From NCBI GenBank assembly GCA_027578815.1, contig JANBTH010000209.1, forward strand, positions 1 to 26,697: a stretch of DNA of 26,697 nucleotides, read 5' to 3'. Position 1 is the first letter of the stretch, and every line of letters starts with the position of its first letter. The notes beneath the pieces are model-generated. The model was not told where the DNA came from, did not search any database, and saw only the letters and a list, made by a program, of their open reading frames with translations. Both the position numbers and the translations under genes were made by a program. Of this stretch, positions 16,273 through 24,819 are shown one piece after another. Origin of the DNA: Coemansia sp. RSA 1804. Lineage: Eukaryota > Kickxellomycota > Kickxellomycetes > Kickxellales > Kickxellaceae.

Positions 16273-19239
16273 ATGGCAAGCAAAATCAAGGTCGTTTGCC
16301 GTGTCCGTCCATTTCTACCAAAGGAAACCACGGACGAGACAGTGGCAGTAGAAACCGACACGCAGCTACGCGTAACGAATCCGCGGGACAGCACCAAGGA
16401 TGTGCGGTTCAGCTTCGACGCGTGCTACGGACCCGGTAGCCAGCAGCAGGCGATCTACGGAAGCGACGTACGGCCGCTGGTAGAAACAATATTCACGGGG
16501 ATGTCGGCCACGGTGTTCTGCTACGGCGTAACAGGCGCGGGCAAGACGCACACGATGGAGGGGAGCGAAGCAGACCCTGGGATCATCCCACGCGCCCTGG
16601 CGCACGTGTTCAAACGCAAGGCCCGCGATGCGCTGGACTACGATGTCCGTGTCAGCTATTATGAGATATACAAGGAGGCAGTGTTTGATCTATTTGGCAG
16701 GCCGGTCGAAAATACCAGTGGGTCGTCCAGCGGACTTCCTATCCGTGAGGACGCGAATCGGCGGATATTTGTTGCGGGGCTTACGGAACGACGTATCCAG
16801 ACGTTCGAGCAGTTCGAGACTATGTTCCAGAAGGCCAGTGGACGCAGACGCACGGCCAGCACCAAACTAAACGACCAGTCGTCGCGATCGCATGCGATTC
16901 TGACGGTGCAGGTGCAGTGGACCGATGACATTGTCAACAGTGCCGATGGCAAGGGGAAGACGTGGTGCGGTAAGCTTCATCTTATAGATCTGGCCGGGAG
17001 TGAGGATAACAGGCGCACGGAGAACGGACGCGACCGGATGGCCGAGAGCAGCGCGATCAACCGCAGTCTCTTTGTGCTCGGCCAAGTGGTTGAGGCGCTC
17101 AACACGGGGGCCTCGCGCGTTCCCTACAGAGACTCGAAGATGACGCGCATCCTGCAGGACTCGCTTGGAGGCGAGTGTCTGGGCATGATGATTGTCAACG
17201 TTGCGCCGGGATCCAAGTTCTTGCACGATACGCACAATACGCTGAGTTTTGCGACAAAGTCCCGCGAGGTCGTCAACCGACCCGTGGCCCACGAGGTTGT
17301 CGAACACAGGTGGTCGGCGGTGGATCGCCTGCAGCACCACAGGGCCGGCAATGCGGCGCGCTTGGCTCGTACGCAGCTCGTGGCTTCCAGCAGTACCACT
17401 GCGCTGAAGCGGCGCAGATCTCACGACGACGAGGAGAGCGAGGCTGATACCGGTAGTGCGACGAAGGAGCGCAGGTCGCTGGGCGCCGATGACGACCGGA
17501 GCGCATCGCAGAAACAGCCGAGACCCATTGCTGTTCCGTCGCGGCACTCTGCGGGCGCTATACCGGTTGGCATTAGGCAGTCTGGCAGCGCAGGCGGAGC
17601 ATTCGAGATCATAAGGGGTGGTCCAGCGGGGCGTGGTGGCAAGACCGGGGCGCCGGGGAACCACAACAACGAAATAATGGAACGGGTGATGCGGATCGAG
17701 AAGCAGCTAAGCGAGTCCGCCAGACACCTTGATTCCAACATGGTGATTGACATGTTTACGCCAACGACGAAACTGAAGACCAGTCGCGGATGGCTCAAGT
17801 ATGCGCGCGAACTTGAGGCCCGTGGCGATCTGGATAAGGCCCTGGCGCATTATGAGGAGGCTCTGAGGTACGCGCCCGAGCTCAATAAGCTGGAGACGCA
17901 TATTGCCCGGTTGCGTGCGCGTATTCGTAGACGCAACCGCAGGTCTTCTATTGAGTCCCATGGCGAGGCTGCGTGGACCGTGTTGGATGGCAGCAAGGAT
18001 GAGCTGGCGAACGGCGGCAAGGAGAGTAATGGGAATGCCAAGATTGGCGGTGGTGGAGTGAATGGCAAGCAGACTGCGCGGAAAGATAGCGGCAATGATG
18101 ATGACGATGATGAGGATCTCGGTCCGCTGTGGATGCCCGATGGACTGGCCGAGTCTCCTGGCGCCGAAAAGGCCAAACGCCGAACCGCCCTGGCTGGTGG
18201 CAAAGCTCCGATGGTATCTAATTGCAAGATGTCGTTGCAAACGAAGCAAGCACCGAAACCACAGGCGGTCCAAGTAAGCCAAGGAGGAGGAGGAGGAGGA
18301 GGGGATGCTGGAGCGCAGAAGCAAAAGGAGCAGAAGCGGATCAAGCTGCAGGCGGCCATAAACAAGAGCACATTGCCTGCATCGACAGACAACAACGGAG
18401 GCAATGGTAAGCAGCGACGGTCTGCCTCGTACGTCACGGAGGGTTCAGTCCACGACCACCGGCGCATCAGCTTTGGCACAGGCGCCAACAACCCGTTTGT
18501 TGTGCGGGGCGAGGAGTTCGATGCCGACCTTCAAGAGCGCCTGGACAACAAGACACGGAAGCCTCGTGCGCTGAGCACCGACAAGATTCTGGCAAAGAGC
18601 TCGGCGGCTGCGCGGTTGCAAAAGCGGCTGGCTGTTCCTGCCACCCCCGACGACCGTGTCAAGGACGCCGACTACGTGCCGCACAGCAGCGGCAGCAGTG
18701 CCGATGAGTCTGACCCCGATAGCCTGGATAACGATTTTGTCGATTCGTTGTCTGCTGGCAAGGCAAAGGCCGGAAAGCGCGGCAAGAAGGCGGGTTTGGC
18801 GCAGCAGCGTCGGTTGCCGGGGGCGCTCGGGGTGCGTGGGCTGCTTGAGCAGCGGATGATGATGGCGCAGTCAAAGGAGAACGTTGATGCTGCTGCGGAT
18901 AAGGCACGTGCTAATCGGCTGTCAGACGCATCGGCAAAGTCGCGTCGGGGATCGGGCAACTCCGCAGCAACAGCAGGAGGAGCAGCGGCGGCGGTTGTTG
19001 TGGAGGAGAAGCTGGAGCTCGGGCGGTTCAACGATATTTGCCTGGCAAGCGCATTGCAGATGATCAACTCGGCCGAAGTCAAGAAGATCACAAAGCTCCA
19101 GGGAATCGGCAAACGCCGCGCAGAGCAGATCCAGGCGTCCATCCAGACCGACGGCCCATTGAACCACATATCTGAGCTCCGGGACAGACTGCACTTTAAG
19201 AACAAGATCATCATGGATATTCTTTCAACGTTTGCGTAA
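16273..19239 (+). CDS. KIF22: Kinesin-10 family chromokinesin (KIF22/Kid-like)
   Basis: A 988-residue plus-end-type motor. The start is the ATG at 16273 (MASKIKVVCRVRPF); the frame is open a little upstream, but only with GTG. The N-terminal motor (1-337) has GVTGAGKTHT (85-94, P-loop), NDQSSRSH (200-207, switch I) and LIDLAGSE (237-244, switch II). A basic, disordered linker follows. At about 504-550 lies a TPR-like helix pair (YARELEARGDLDKALAHYEE…). Long Ser/Lys/Gly/Asp-rich low-complexity regions follow. The last 54 residues (935-988) form a helix-hairpin-helix pair (KLQGIGKRRAEQIQ), as in KIF22, where it binds DNA. The domain order supports a chromosome-arm motor for spindle alignment. 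No long coiled coil is visible. Confidence 0.93.
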   Translation: MASKIKVVCRVRPFLPKETTDETVAVETDTQLRVTNPRDSTKDVRFSFDACYGPGSQQQAIYGSDVRPLVETIFTGMSATVFCYGVTGAGKTHTMEGSEADPGIIPRALAHVFKRKARDALDYDVRVSYYEIYKEAVFDLFGRPVENTSGSSSGLPIREDANRRIFVAGLTERRIQTFEQFETMFQKASGRRRTASTKLNDQSSRSHAILTVQVQWTDDIVNSADGKGKTWCGKLHLIDLAGSEDNRRTENGRDRMAESSAINRSLFVLGQVVEALNTGASRVPYRDSKMTRILQDSLGGECLGMMIVNVAPGSKFLHDTHNTLSFATKSREVVNRPVAHEVVEHRWSAVDRLQHHRAGNAARLARTQLVASSSTTALKRRRSHDDEESEADTGSATKERRSLGADDDRSASQKQPRPIAVPSRHSAGAIPVGIRQSGSAGGAFEIIRGGPAGRGGKTGAPGNHNNEIMERVMRIEKQLSESARHLDSNMVIDMFTPTTKLKTSRGWLKYARELEARGDLDKALAHYEEALRYAPELNKLETHIARLRARIRRRNRRSSIESHGEAAWTVLDGSKDELANGGKESNGNAKIGGGGVNGKQTARKDSGNDDDDDEDLGPLWMPDGLAESPGAEKAKRRTALAGGKAPMVSNCKMSLQTKQAPKPQAVQVSQGGGGGGGDAGAQKQKEQKRIKLQAAINKSTLPASTDNNGGNGKQRRSASYVTEGSVHDHRRISFGTGANNPFVVRGEEFDADLQERLDNKTRKPRALSTDKILAKSSAAARLQKRLAVPATPDDRVKDADYVPHSSGSSADESDPDSLDNDFVDSLSAGKAKAGKRGKKAGLAQQRRLPGALGVRGLLEQRMMMAQSKENVDAAADKARANRLSDASAKSRRGSGNSAATAGGAAAAVVVEEKLELGRFNDICLASALQMINSAEVKKITKLQGIGKRRAEQIQASIQTDGPLNHISELRDRLHFKNKIIMDILSTFA

Positions 19240-19646
19240 GAGGTGGAGTTTTTTCTTATCTTGTATTATTTTATGTTATCGCTCAAGCCCTTTCTTTCCT
19301 TTCCTTTCCTTTCAAATGATACATCACATATCGATTCAATGCATCATGACATGTGCAGCTGACGTGTGGATTTGATTCATGGATATTTGTGTTACTGCTT
19401 TTCCTCGGAGTTAGCATCACGCATGCATCCACGTTTCCTTGGCAGAAAAAAAGAAAGGTCCGCACGACTAGACCCAGGCGTTTTGGCCTCATGCGCACTT
19501 CTCCTCTCTTCTCCTCTCCTCTTAGTAGCATATTCTTTCATACATTTGCCTTGATATTCTCTCTTTCTCTCCCGCTCGCTATAATACTCTGGCTTCTAGC
19601 TTATTGCATCTATCTGAATTATTCTTGAAGATAGCAGAGCAGCAAA
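19240..19646. other. Spacer between kinesin and GH81 genes
   Basis: 407 bases between co-oriented genes. It contains a (CCTTT)n pyrimidine repeat at 19287-19313 just after the kinesin stop, and CT-rich tracts at 19498-19532 and 19558-19575 before the GH81 ATG, typical of fungal promoter and leader sequence. No gene is seen. Confidence 0.6.
19287..19313. repeat. Short (CTTTC)n pyrimidine repeat
   Basis: About four units of CCTTT/CTTTC directly downstream of the kinesin stop codon. It is probably in the 3' untranslated region. Confidence 0.8.
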
Positions 19647-21941
19647 ATGCCATTGTCTGATCGCATCCGCAGACTCGCTGAGAAGTTCTCTGAGCCACCG
19701 CGGCAGAGCAGCGCTGGGGCGCCTCAATATTCGGCGCCTAGTAGCCGTGAGCCGCCCCAGCTGCCGCCACGCCCGAGCATCAACAGCAACAGTAGCCGCA
19801 TCCAGGAGAATGAAGCCGAACATGCATCCCTGGAGTGGTCGTCCGAGGACCCATGCGCCGTTCTGGGAGGTTCGGGAGCCCGCGCGCTGCCAAACACGTA
19901 CAAAGTGCGACGCGACATTGTTGACTCGCGGCTTCTAGCGCACGCAGTGCCCACAAACGCGTGGTGGCAGAATCTGATTATCGAGGGCGGTGATCAGCCG
20001 GTGCTAGTAGCGCCGTACATGGTCAAGTGTCTTGGCGAGACGGTTGTTGTGTGTGCGCCGACGCCGTTGGAGGAGGACCGCTTTGTCGCGTCTGTTTGGC
20101 ACAACGACTGGACCATCCGTGTCCCGGGTTGCGCGCGCCACAGGGTCGCTGCCTTTGACGCTCTCTCGGTTACCGTTGACTACGTCGAGACATCCGCCGC
20201 CGCCGACGGCTCTGATCGCGCGGCTGCAGTGGCCTCGTTGCCGCTGGTCAAGGGCTCCGCCTTTGCAACGGTTGTCTTCAACCGCCCGACTGTGCTTGGA
20301 CTGGAATCGGTGCATGCTGTTCTGAAGGTCGATTGCGCCGCGTATGGGCCTGGCGCTGCAGTTGTCGAGCTGAACAACGGCGCTACGTGGCTGGTCTGCT
20401 ACGAAGGCAACGCTGTTCTCCGTCACCTCGACGGCAGCCGCATCGAGTCAAGCGAGGCTGTGCAGGGGTCTGTGCGCCTTGCATTGATTCCAGGAAGCGA
20501 CAGCAGCAGCAGCGGCAGCCGTCACGACGCCATCACTGCGCTGCTGTCTGCACGGAAAGCAGTTCCCGTAGGCGGCAGCGTCGATGTGCAGGCCACTGAC
20601 AGCGAGGCGGTGTTTGAGATTACGTGGAGCACTGCTGGGCAGGGAGGAGACCCGGCCATGTGCACCCTTCCGCACCACCGGCAGACAATGGCCGACGGCT
20701 GCGTTGAGCCGATGGACGCAGTTGCGCCGTTCTGGTCGTCCAAAGGCCCAATGCACGTGGTCAGGGGCCGTGTCTGGCGACTTACCGAGCAGCTGGAGCC
20801 GCTGGGCTTTTCCGGCCCTGTGCCGCTCACCGACGCAGCCCACATCCGCCGTCTCTGCGAGCTCGTGGCCGCCGATGCCGCATCGCTGCCGGCCGACGCA
20901 TCAGCGCTGCCTCCGGACCCGTACTTCTTTGGCAAGGCCCTGGCCCGCGCTGCCCGTATTGCGCTGATAGCCGAGGAGGTCGGCGACCACGCCAGCAGCC
21001 AGCATGCGGCAGACCTTGCGGTTGCGTGGTTCGAGCCCTGGATTCTGGGCACCAACGGCAATGCGCTTGTTTACGACACCGAGTGGCGCGGCATGGTGAG
21101 CCGTGCTGGGCTCCACGATCCAGGCGCCGACTTTGGCCAGGGCCGGTACAACGACCACCACTTCCACTACGGCTACTTTGTCTACGCCGCAGCCGTTCTT
21201 GCACGCCTGCGCCCGGGGTGGCTGGACGAGCGGCGGCGTGCCTTTGTCGATCTGCTTGTGCGCGACTTTTGCACACCGCTGGGCGCACGCGCTCCGTCGG
21301 CTGCCGCCGGCGCTGCCTCCTTAGTTCCGCCGCACTATTTTCCGCAGATGCGGTGCTTTGACATGTACGACGGCCACTCGTGGGCCGCCGGTCTGTTTGC
21401 CTTTGCCGACTCGCGGAACCAGGAGTCGACGTCCGAGGCCATCAACGCGTACTACGGCGCGTACCTCTACGCACAGACCACCGGTCGCCCACATCTGGCG
21501 CGGTACGTGCGCGCTGTGCTGCAGCTGGAGGCACGTGGCACGCGCACATACTGGCATCTGGGCGACCTTGCAAGCGGACTGTATCCCGAGTCGTATGCCC
21601 ACGACAAGGCGATTGTTGGCATCCTGTGGTCGACCAAGGTGGACTATGCCACGTTCTTTGGCGCCAACCCCGAGTTCATCTACGGGATCCAGTTCCTCCC
21701 ACTCACTCCCGCCTCGGCGTTGATTCTCAAGCGGTCCTGGCTTGCGGACATCTGGCCCCGGTACCTTGATTCTGTCTCAAGGAACTCGGCCTCCCCGCAG
21801 TGGCGCGAGATCATCGATCTTGCCCTAGCGGTCGTTGACAAGCAGGCGGCGTTTGAACGGATTGCCGGAACTTCTGCCCACGACGATGGCAACTCGGCGT
21901 CCAATTCGTATTACTGGGTGGCCACCGCACCTGAAGCATGA
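19647..21941 (+). CDS. GH81 endo-1,3-beta-glucanase, Acf2/Eng2 type
   Basis: The 764-residue product cleaves internal beta-1,3-glucan linkages of the fungal wall. The N-terminus (MPLSDRIRRLAEKFSEPPRQ) is polar with no signal peptide, as in the intracellular Acf2/Eng2 branch. A Ser/Pro/Arg-rich tail extends to about 65. The GH81 N domain begins with 'LPNTYKVRRDIVDS' and has VPTNAWWQNLIIEGGDQPV (101-119). The catalytic (alpha/alpha)6 part has YNDHHFHYGYFVYAAA (501-516), where D503 and H507 fit the general-acid region. MYDGHSWAAG (573-582) and 'SRNQESTSEAINAYYGAYLY' (589-608) follow, with E593 and E597 as candidate bases. 'NPEFIYGIQFLPLTP' (674-688) closes the domain. Length and motifs are complete. 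It may act in wall remodelling at septation or sporulation, by analogy with yeast. Confidence 0.95.
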   Translation: MPLSDRIRRLAEKFSEPPRQSSAGAPQYSAPSSREPPQLPPRPSINSNSSRIQENEAEHASLEWSSEDPCAVLGGSGARALPNTYKVRRDIVDSRLLAHAVPTNAWWQNLIIEGGDQPVLVAPYMVKCLGETVVVCAPTPLEEDRFVASVWHNDWTIRVPGCARHRVAAFDALSVTVDYVETSAAADGSDRAAAVASLPLVKGSAFATVVFNRPTVLGLESVHAVLKVDCAAYGPGAAVVELNNGATWLVCYEGNAVLRHLDGSRIESSEAVQGSVRLALIPGSDSSSSGSRHDAITALLSARKAVPVGGSVDVQATDSEAVFEITWSTAGQGGDPAMCTLPHHRQTMADGCVEPMDAVAPFWSSKGPMHVVRGRVWRLTEQLEPLGFSGPVPLTDAAHIRRLCELVAADAASLPADASALPPDPYFFGKALARAARIALIAEEVGDHASSQHAADLAVAWFEPWILGTNGNALVYDTEWRGMVSRAGLHDPGADFGQGRYNDHHFHYGYFVYAAAVLARLRPGWLDERRRAFVDLLVRDFCTPLGARAPSAAAGAASLVPPHYFPQMRCFDMYDGHSWAAGLFAFADSRNQESTSEAINAYYGAYLYAQTTGRPHLARYVRAVLQLEARGTRTYWHLGDLASGLYPESYAHDKAIVGILWSTKVDYATFFGANPEFIYGIQFLPLTPASALILKRSWLADIWPRYLDSVSRNSASPQWREIIDLALAVVDKQAAFERIAGTSAHDDGNSASNSYYWVATAPEA

Positions 21942-22065
21942 GTCTGCGAGTCTGCGTGTTATTGGCATGTGTGGTTTAGAAGCCTGTTGAAAGAGAAGGA
22001 ACATATAGAAACATTTAGTTTAGAAAAACAACTTGTAATAAATGTAGAGTAATAAAAGCCCGATC

Positions 22066-23139
22066 CTAGTTGGCGCTTGTGAGTTCCAAAGACATCTCCT
22101 CTGACGATTCAAGGGTAACGGTTGTGAAAATAGTCGTGTCGAGGGTCTCTACAACAGTGACCCACGACAATTCGCTCTGACCTGAGGAGACAGGTGGCTC
22201 TGCAGCGGTGAACGATGTTGGCTGGGCCGCTGGCGGCGGTTGCAGTGGCAGCGGAGCCGATGACGTGGGACCATCCATCGTTTGGCTGGGATATGGCGCA
22301 GGCGCAGGCGTGGATGTCGGCGGACTCTGCTGCACGTCCACCTGGACATTGTTATTAGCAGGGTAGTTGCCAACCTGCTGCGGGTAGTAGTTCATTTGTC
22401 CGGCGGCCTGCGGAACCACAACAACAATTGGCTGCGGCTGCGGCATCACGTACTGTGGAACATACTGGGGTGCGGCTGCTGCCGGTGCTGGTGCTTGCTC
22501 TGTTACTGTTGCTGTCACCGTCACTGTTGCTGCGTTTGGCGATGGCTGGTTCATAATCATCTGTATGTTCGGTTGCTGCTGCTGCTGGTTGGTCACGGTC
22601 TGCGTTTCCGTTGTTGTAGCTGTCGATACCACTGCTGTTTGCACAGTTACCGTGTTGGTGACTGTCGAGACCTGGGTTGCGGTTACAGTTACCGTGGGCG
22701 GTGGTGGTGTTGCTTCCTGCACAGACTGCTGTGTGCTTTGCTCCTGGATGCTGTGGGTGGTTTCTGGTAGTGGACTTGGAGTTGGAGTTGGAGCAGGTGA
22801 AAGCGTGTGGTGCGATGGAGCTGGTCTCTGTCCGCCCGCGTCTGTCCACACGGGGACCTCCCTAACAACAGTAACCGTAGCTGTGCTCTCAGCAACAAAC
22901 ACGGTGCCGGGAAACCCATTAATAGAAGTATTGCTTACGGCGCTGTCTGTCTCTTGCGTCTCCGGGATATCGGCATCATTGAGTCCATCTGTCGCCGTGC
23001 TCCGGTAGACGTCATCGGATGAGTTGGATGCGTATAATGGATTCTCGGCCTCCCTTGGAACTGGCGGGTACGCCGGACTTGCATTACCTAGATGTGGCAA
23101 CAGCATCGCCAAGGAAAGCAGAGCCAGCCTGAATCTCAT
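22066..23139 (-). CDS. Secreted Ser/Thr/Pro-rich mucin-like protein
   Basis: 357 residues from the ATG at 23139. An upstream in-frame ATG (23238) would add 33 residues that bury the signal peptide, so the inner start was chosen. MRFRLALLSLAMLLPHLGNA is a good signal peptide. The rest is low complexity: a Glu/Asp/Ser segment to about 90, a Pro/Thr/Ser segment, then TVTVTATQVSTVTNTVTVQT and related Thr-Val blocks (about 145-190), a short poly-Gln run, a second TVTVTATVTEQ block, Ala/Pro/Gln/Tyr-rich repeats, and a C-terminal Thr-Val strand region (WVTVVETLDTTIFTTVTLES). No GPI-type hydrophobic tail is seen. It probably is an O-glycosylated extracellular or wall protein. The Thr-Val blocks are common in secreted fungal proteins, and no enzymatic domain is present. 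Confidence 0.72.
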   Translation of the reverse strand: MRFRLALLSLAMLLPHLGNASPAYPPVPREAENPLYASNSSDDVYRSTATDGLNDADIPETQETDSAVSNTSINGFPGTVFVAESTATVTVVREVPVWTDAGGQRPAPSHHTLSPAPTPTPSPLPETTHSIQEQSTQQSVQEATPPPPTVTVTATQVSTVTNTVTVQTAVVSTATTTETQTVTNQQQQQPNIQMIMNQPSPNAATVTVTATVTEQAPAPAAAAPQYVPQYVMPQPQPIVVVVPQAAGQMNYYPQQVGNYPANNNVQVDVQQSPPTSTPAPAPYPSQTMDGPTSSAPLPLQPPPAAQPTSFTAAEPPVSSGQSELSWVTVVETLDTTIFTTVTLESSEEMSLELTSAN

Positions 23140-24119
23140 ACTTGCTTGTTGGAAATAAAATAATAATGGTAATAAATGTGTTTGATAAATTGTAAAGGAA
23201 AAATAAATATAAAAAAGATGCTGCTGAAGGATTGACAATAGTGCAACATTTGGGAGATAAATAATAAGTTGACTAAAATCCAGTAAAGACTAGTGGATAA
23301 GCAATCCTGAATCGTTAATGACCGATAGCATCTTTCTCTGTTTACCAAAACATAGAAGCAAAAAGCAGAACACTCCAAAATTAGGAAACAGAAACACGGT
23401 AAGCTTTTACATTGAATTTTTTGTTAAATGACATGAGGTTGTCTCCAATAACCCCATTTACTTCAGACACCACATCAAGATATCGGATAGTTTTTTATCT
23501 TTATAGCAATAAAAAAACAAAATCTGGATAATGTTAAAAACGAAAAACATGTTGTGACATGTAATAAGATTAATGTCAACAGACATGGGGTTATGTCTAT
23601 CCTGAATGCTAATACAAAAGTAATGTGCGCAGTGTAGATTAGGCAATGGAATTAAAACTAATTCTGGGCTGCCATCTCCGCAGTTTACTAGTGCGTTTGT
23701 TCACACAAAGACATGAAAGAAATTGCAAAAAGAGGCATCTTTTCTACAAACGGGGAGACTTGTTTATTACAAAAATAAAACCGCAGTTAACGCAAAAGGG
23801 GTTAAAATGTATGCGAAAATGGGTTGGGGGGGGATATTATTCTTTGAACAGCTTTCTACTGTTTGACTTTTCTGCTGGTTGGGAGGCTCTATATAACATT
23901 TGCCAACAAGCTTGGTGCATAAAATGCGAAGGTATAAATTAGAAAATTTTTTACTATAAAAATCCACCTCTTGGAATATCTTACAGGAAGGGAAGGAAGG
24001 GTGTTTCAATAGTTTAGTCATTCTTCAAGCATTTTTACATGTGCCTGTGTTTTTTGCCAACTATTTTTTAGGAATAACAGGACCATTGGGAACATCAATA
24101 AAAAAAGCGGTAGTAAAAA
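23140..24119. other. AT-rich divergent spacer, mucin and ubiquitin-like gene
   Basis: 980 bases between divergent starts. It is AT-rich with several A/T runs and one G8 tract at 23826-23833. Short frames within (for example near 23646-23942) have no domain and are rejected. TATA words occur at 23891-23897 (TATATAA) and 23955-23962 (TATAAAAA), upstream of the next plus-strand gene. Confidence 0.55.
23955..23962 (+). promoter_or_regulatory. Candidate TATA box of ubiquitin-like gene
   Basis: TATAAAAA lies 158 bases before the ATG at 24120. The second TATA word (23891-23897) is farther away. The leader that follows is AT-rich. Confidence 0.4.
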
Positions 24120-24617
24120 ATGTCGGGTAAGGGCCAATACACTGTTGTCAAAAAGGTGGTTGTTAAGACCAACCACAATGTTCTAGGAAACATTACCATT
24201 AGCAGTCCAGATATCTCCCGGACCACCGAGTACGTAATAAAGAAGGTGCACGATAAAACAAAAATGAACAAGGGGCGGATCAGGCTGTACACGGAATCGC
24301 GGTACAGAAAGCCAGACAGCCCAGCGGTGGCAGCAATGCTCAGCAAACTCGGCAAGACGAGCACGCTGACGTTGTGGTGCAACGTGTTGAAAATACACTT
24401 CAAGTACGGGGGAAAGACTGTGGATTTATATGTGCTGGTTGATGATAAGGTGGTGCAGAGTGCCAAGGACGTGTTGGGCATTTTGAAGGTTGAGGTTCTG
24501 CCGTTGAAGAAGATCAATGTTAAATGTGGGGAGGAAGCTATTTCGGCCGGGACCACTTATCTGAAAAAGAAGATCGATACTGGCAGCACAGTTAAAATAA
24601 AGCTGGTTGACAAGTAG
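24120..24617 (+). CDS. Hypothetical protein, probable tandem ubiquitin-like (beta-grasp) domains
   Basis: A 165-residue, Lys-rich protein of no family I recognise by name. It divides into two halves of about 75-80 residues. Residues 89-164 follow the ubiquitin order: strand KIHFKY, GGKTVDLYVL as the second strand of a hairpin, DKVVQSAKDVL as helix, KKINVKCGEEA as the next strand pair, a short helical part (AGTTYLKKKI), then TVKIKLV. Residues 8-87 show the same order less clearly: VVKKVVVKTN, LGNITISSP, a helix 'SRTTEYVIKKVHDKTKM', RIRLYTESRY, 'SPAVAAMLSKLGKTSTLTLWCN'. Both halves end in a strand after 'G-S/T-T-V/L'. There is no C-terminal Gly-Gly, so it is unlikely to be conjugated. No signal or membrane segment is present. 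The domain call is inference from pattern, not a database match. Confidence 0.6.
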   Translation: MSGKGQYTVVKKVVVKTNHNVLGNITISSPDISRTTEYVIKKVHDKTKMNKGRIRLYTESRYRKPDSPAVAAMLSKLGKTSTLTLWCNVLKIHFKYGGKTVDLYVLVDDKVVQSAKDVLGILKVEVLPLKKINVKCGEEAISAGTTYLKKKIDTGSTVKIKLVDK

Positions 24618-24670
24618 TGTCATTTGAGCATGAAGGAAGACGCTTGTCCAGTGGCAGGTGGAGAGAACAG

Positions 24671-24679
24671 CCCCCCCCC
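24671..24679. repeat. C9 homopolymer
   Basis: Nine C bases downstream of the ubiquitin-like gene, in otherwise AT-rich DNA. Confidence 0.9.
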
Positions 24680-24809
24680 ATACCAGTCAGGAATCAGCAA
24701 GAAATGATATATTTATTTAAACTTTTCTAGCATATTACTAGCTTTTATATTTTAAAAAACATAGCAATATCAATAGACAAATAGCTCATAAAATATAATT
24801 ATCCCAAGA

Positions 24810-24817
24810 TATAAAAG
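24810..24817 (+). promoter_or_regulatory. TATA-like element abutting the 2H phosphoesterase start codon
   Basis: TATAAAAG ends two bases before the ATG at 24820. That is too close to direct initiation upstream of this ATG at normal spacing, so its role is uncertain. Confidence 0.3.
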
Positions 24818-24819
24818 GA

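Noticed and set aside
21025..21040. GGTTCGAGCCC, similar to a tRNA T-loop
   Set aside because: It lies inside the GH81 coding sequence and I could not fold a cloverleaf around it. No tRNA was supported elsewhere.
23646..23942. 98-codon plus frame in the mucin/ubiquitin-like spacer
   Set aside because: No recognisable domain, crosses a G8 tract, and sits in promoter-like sequence.
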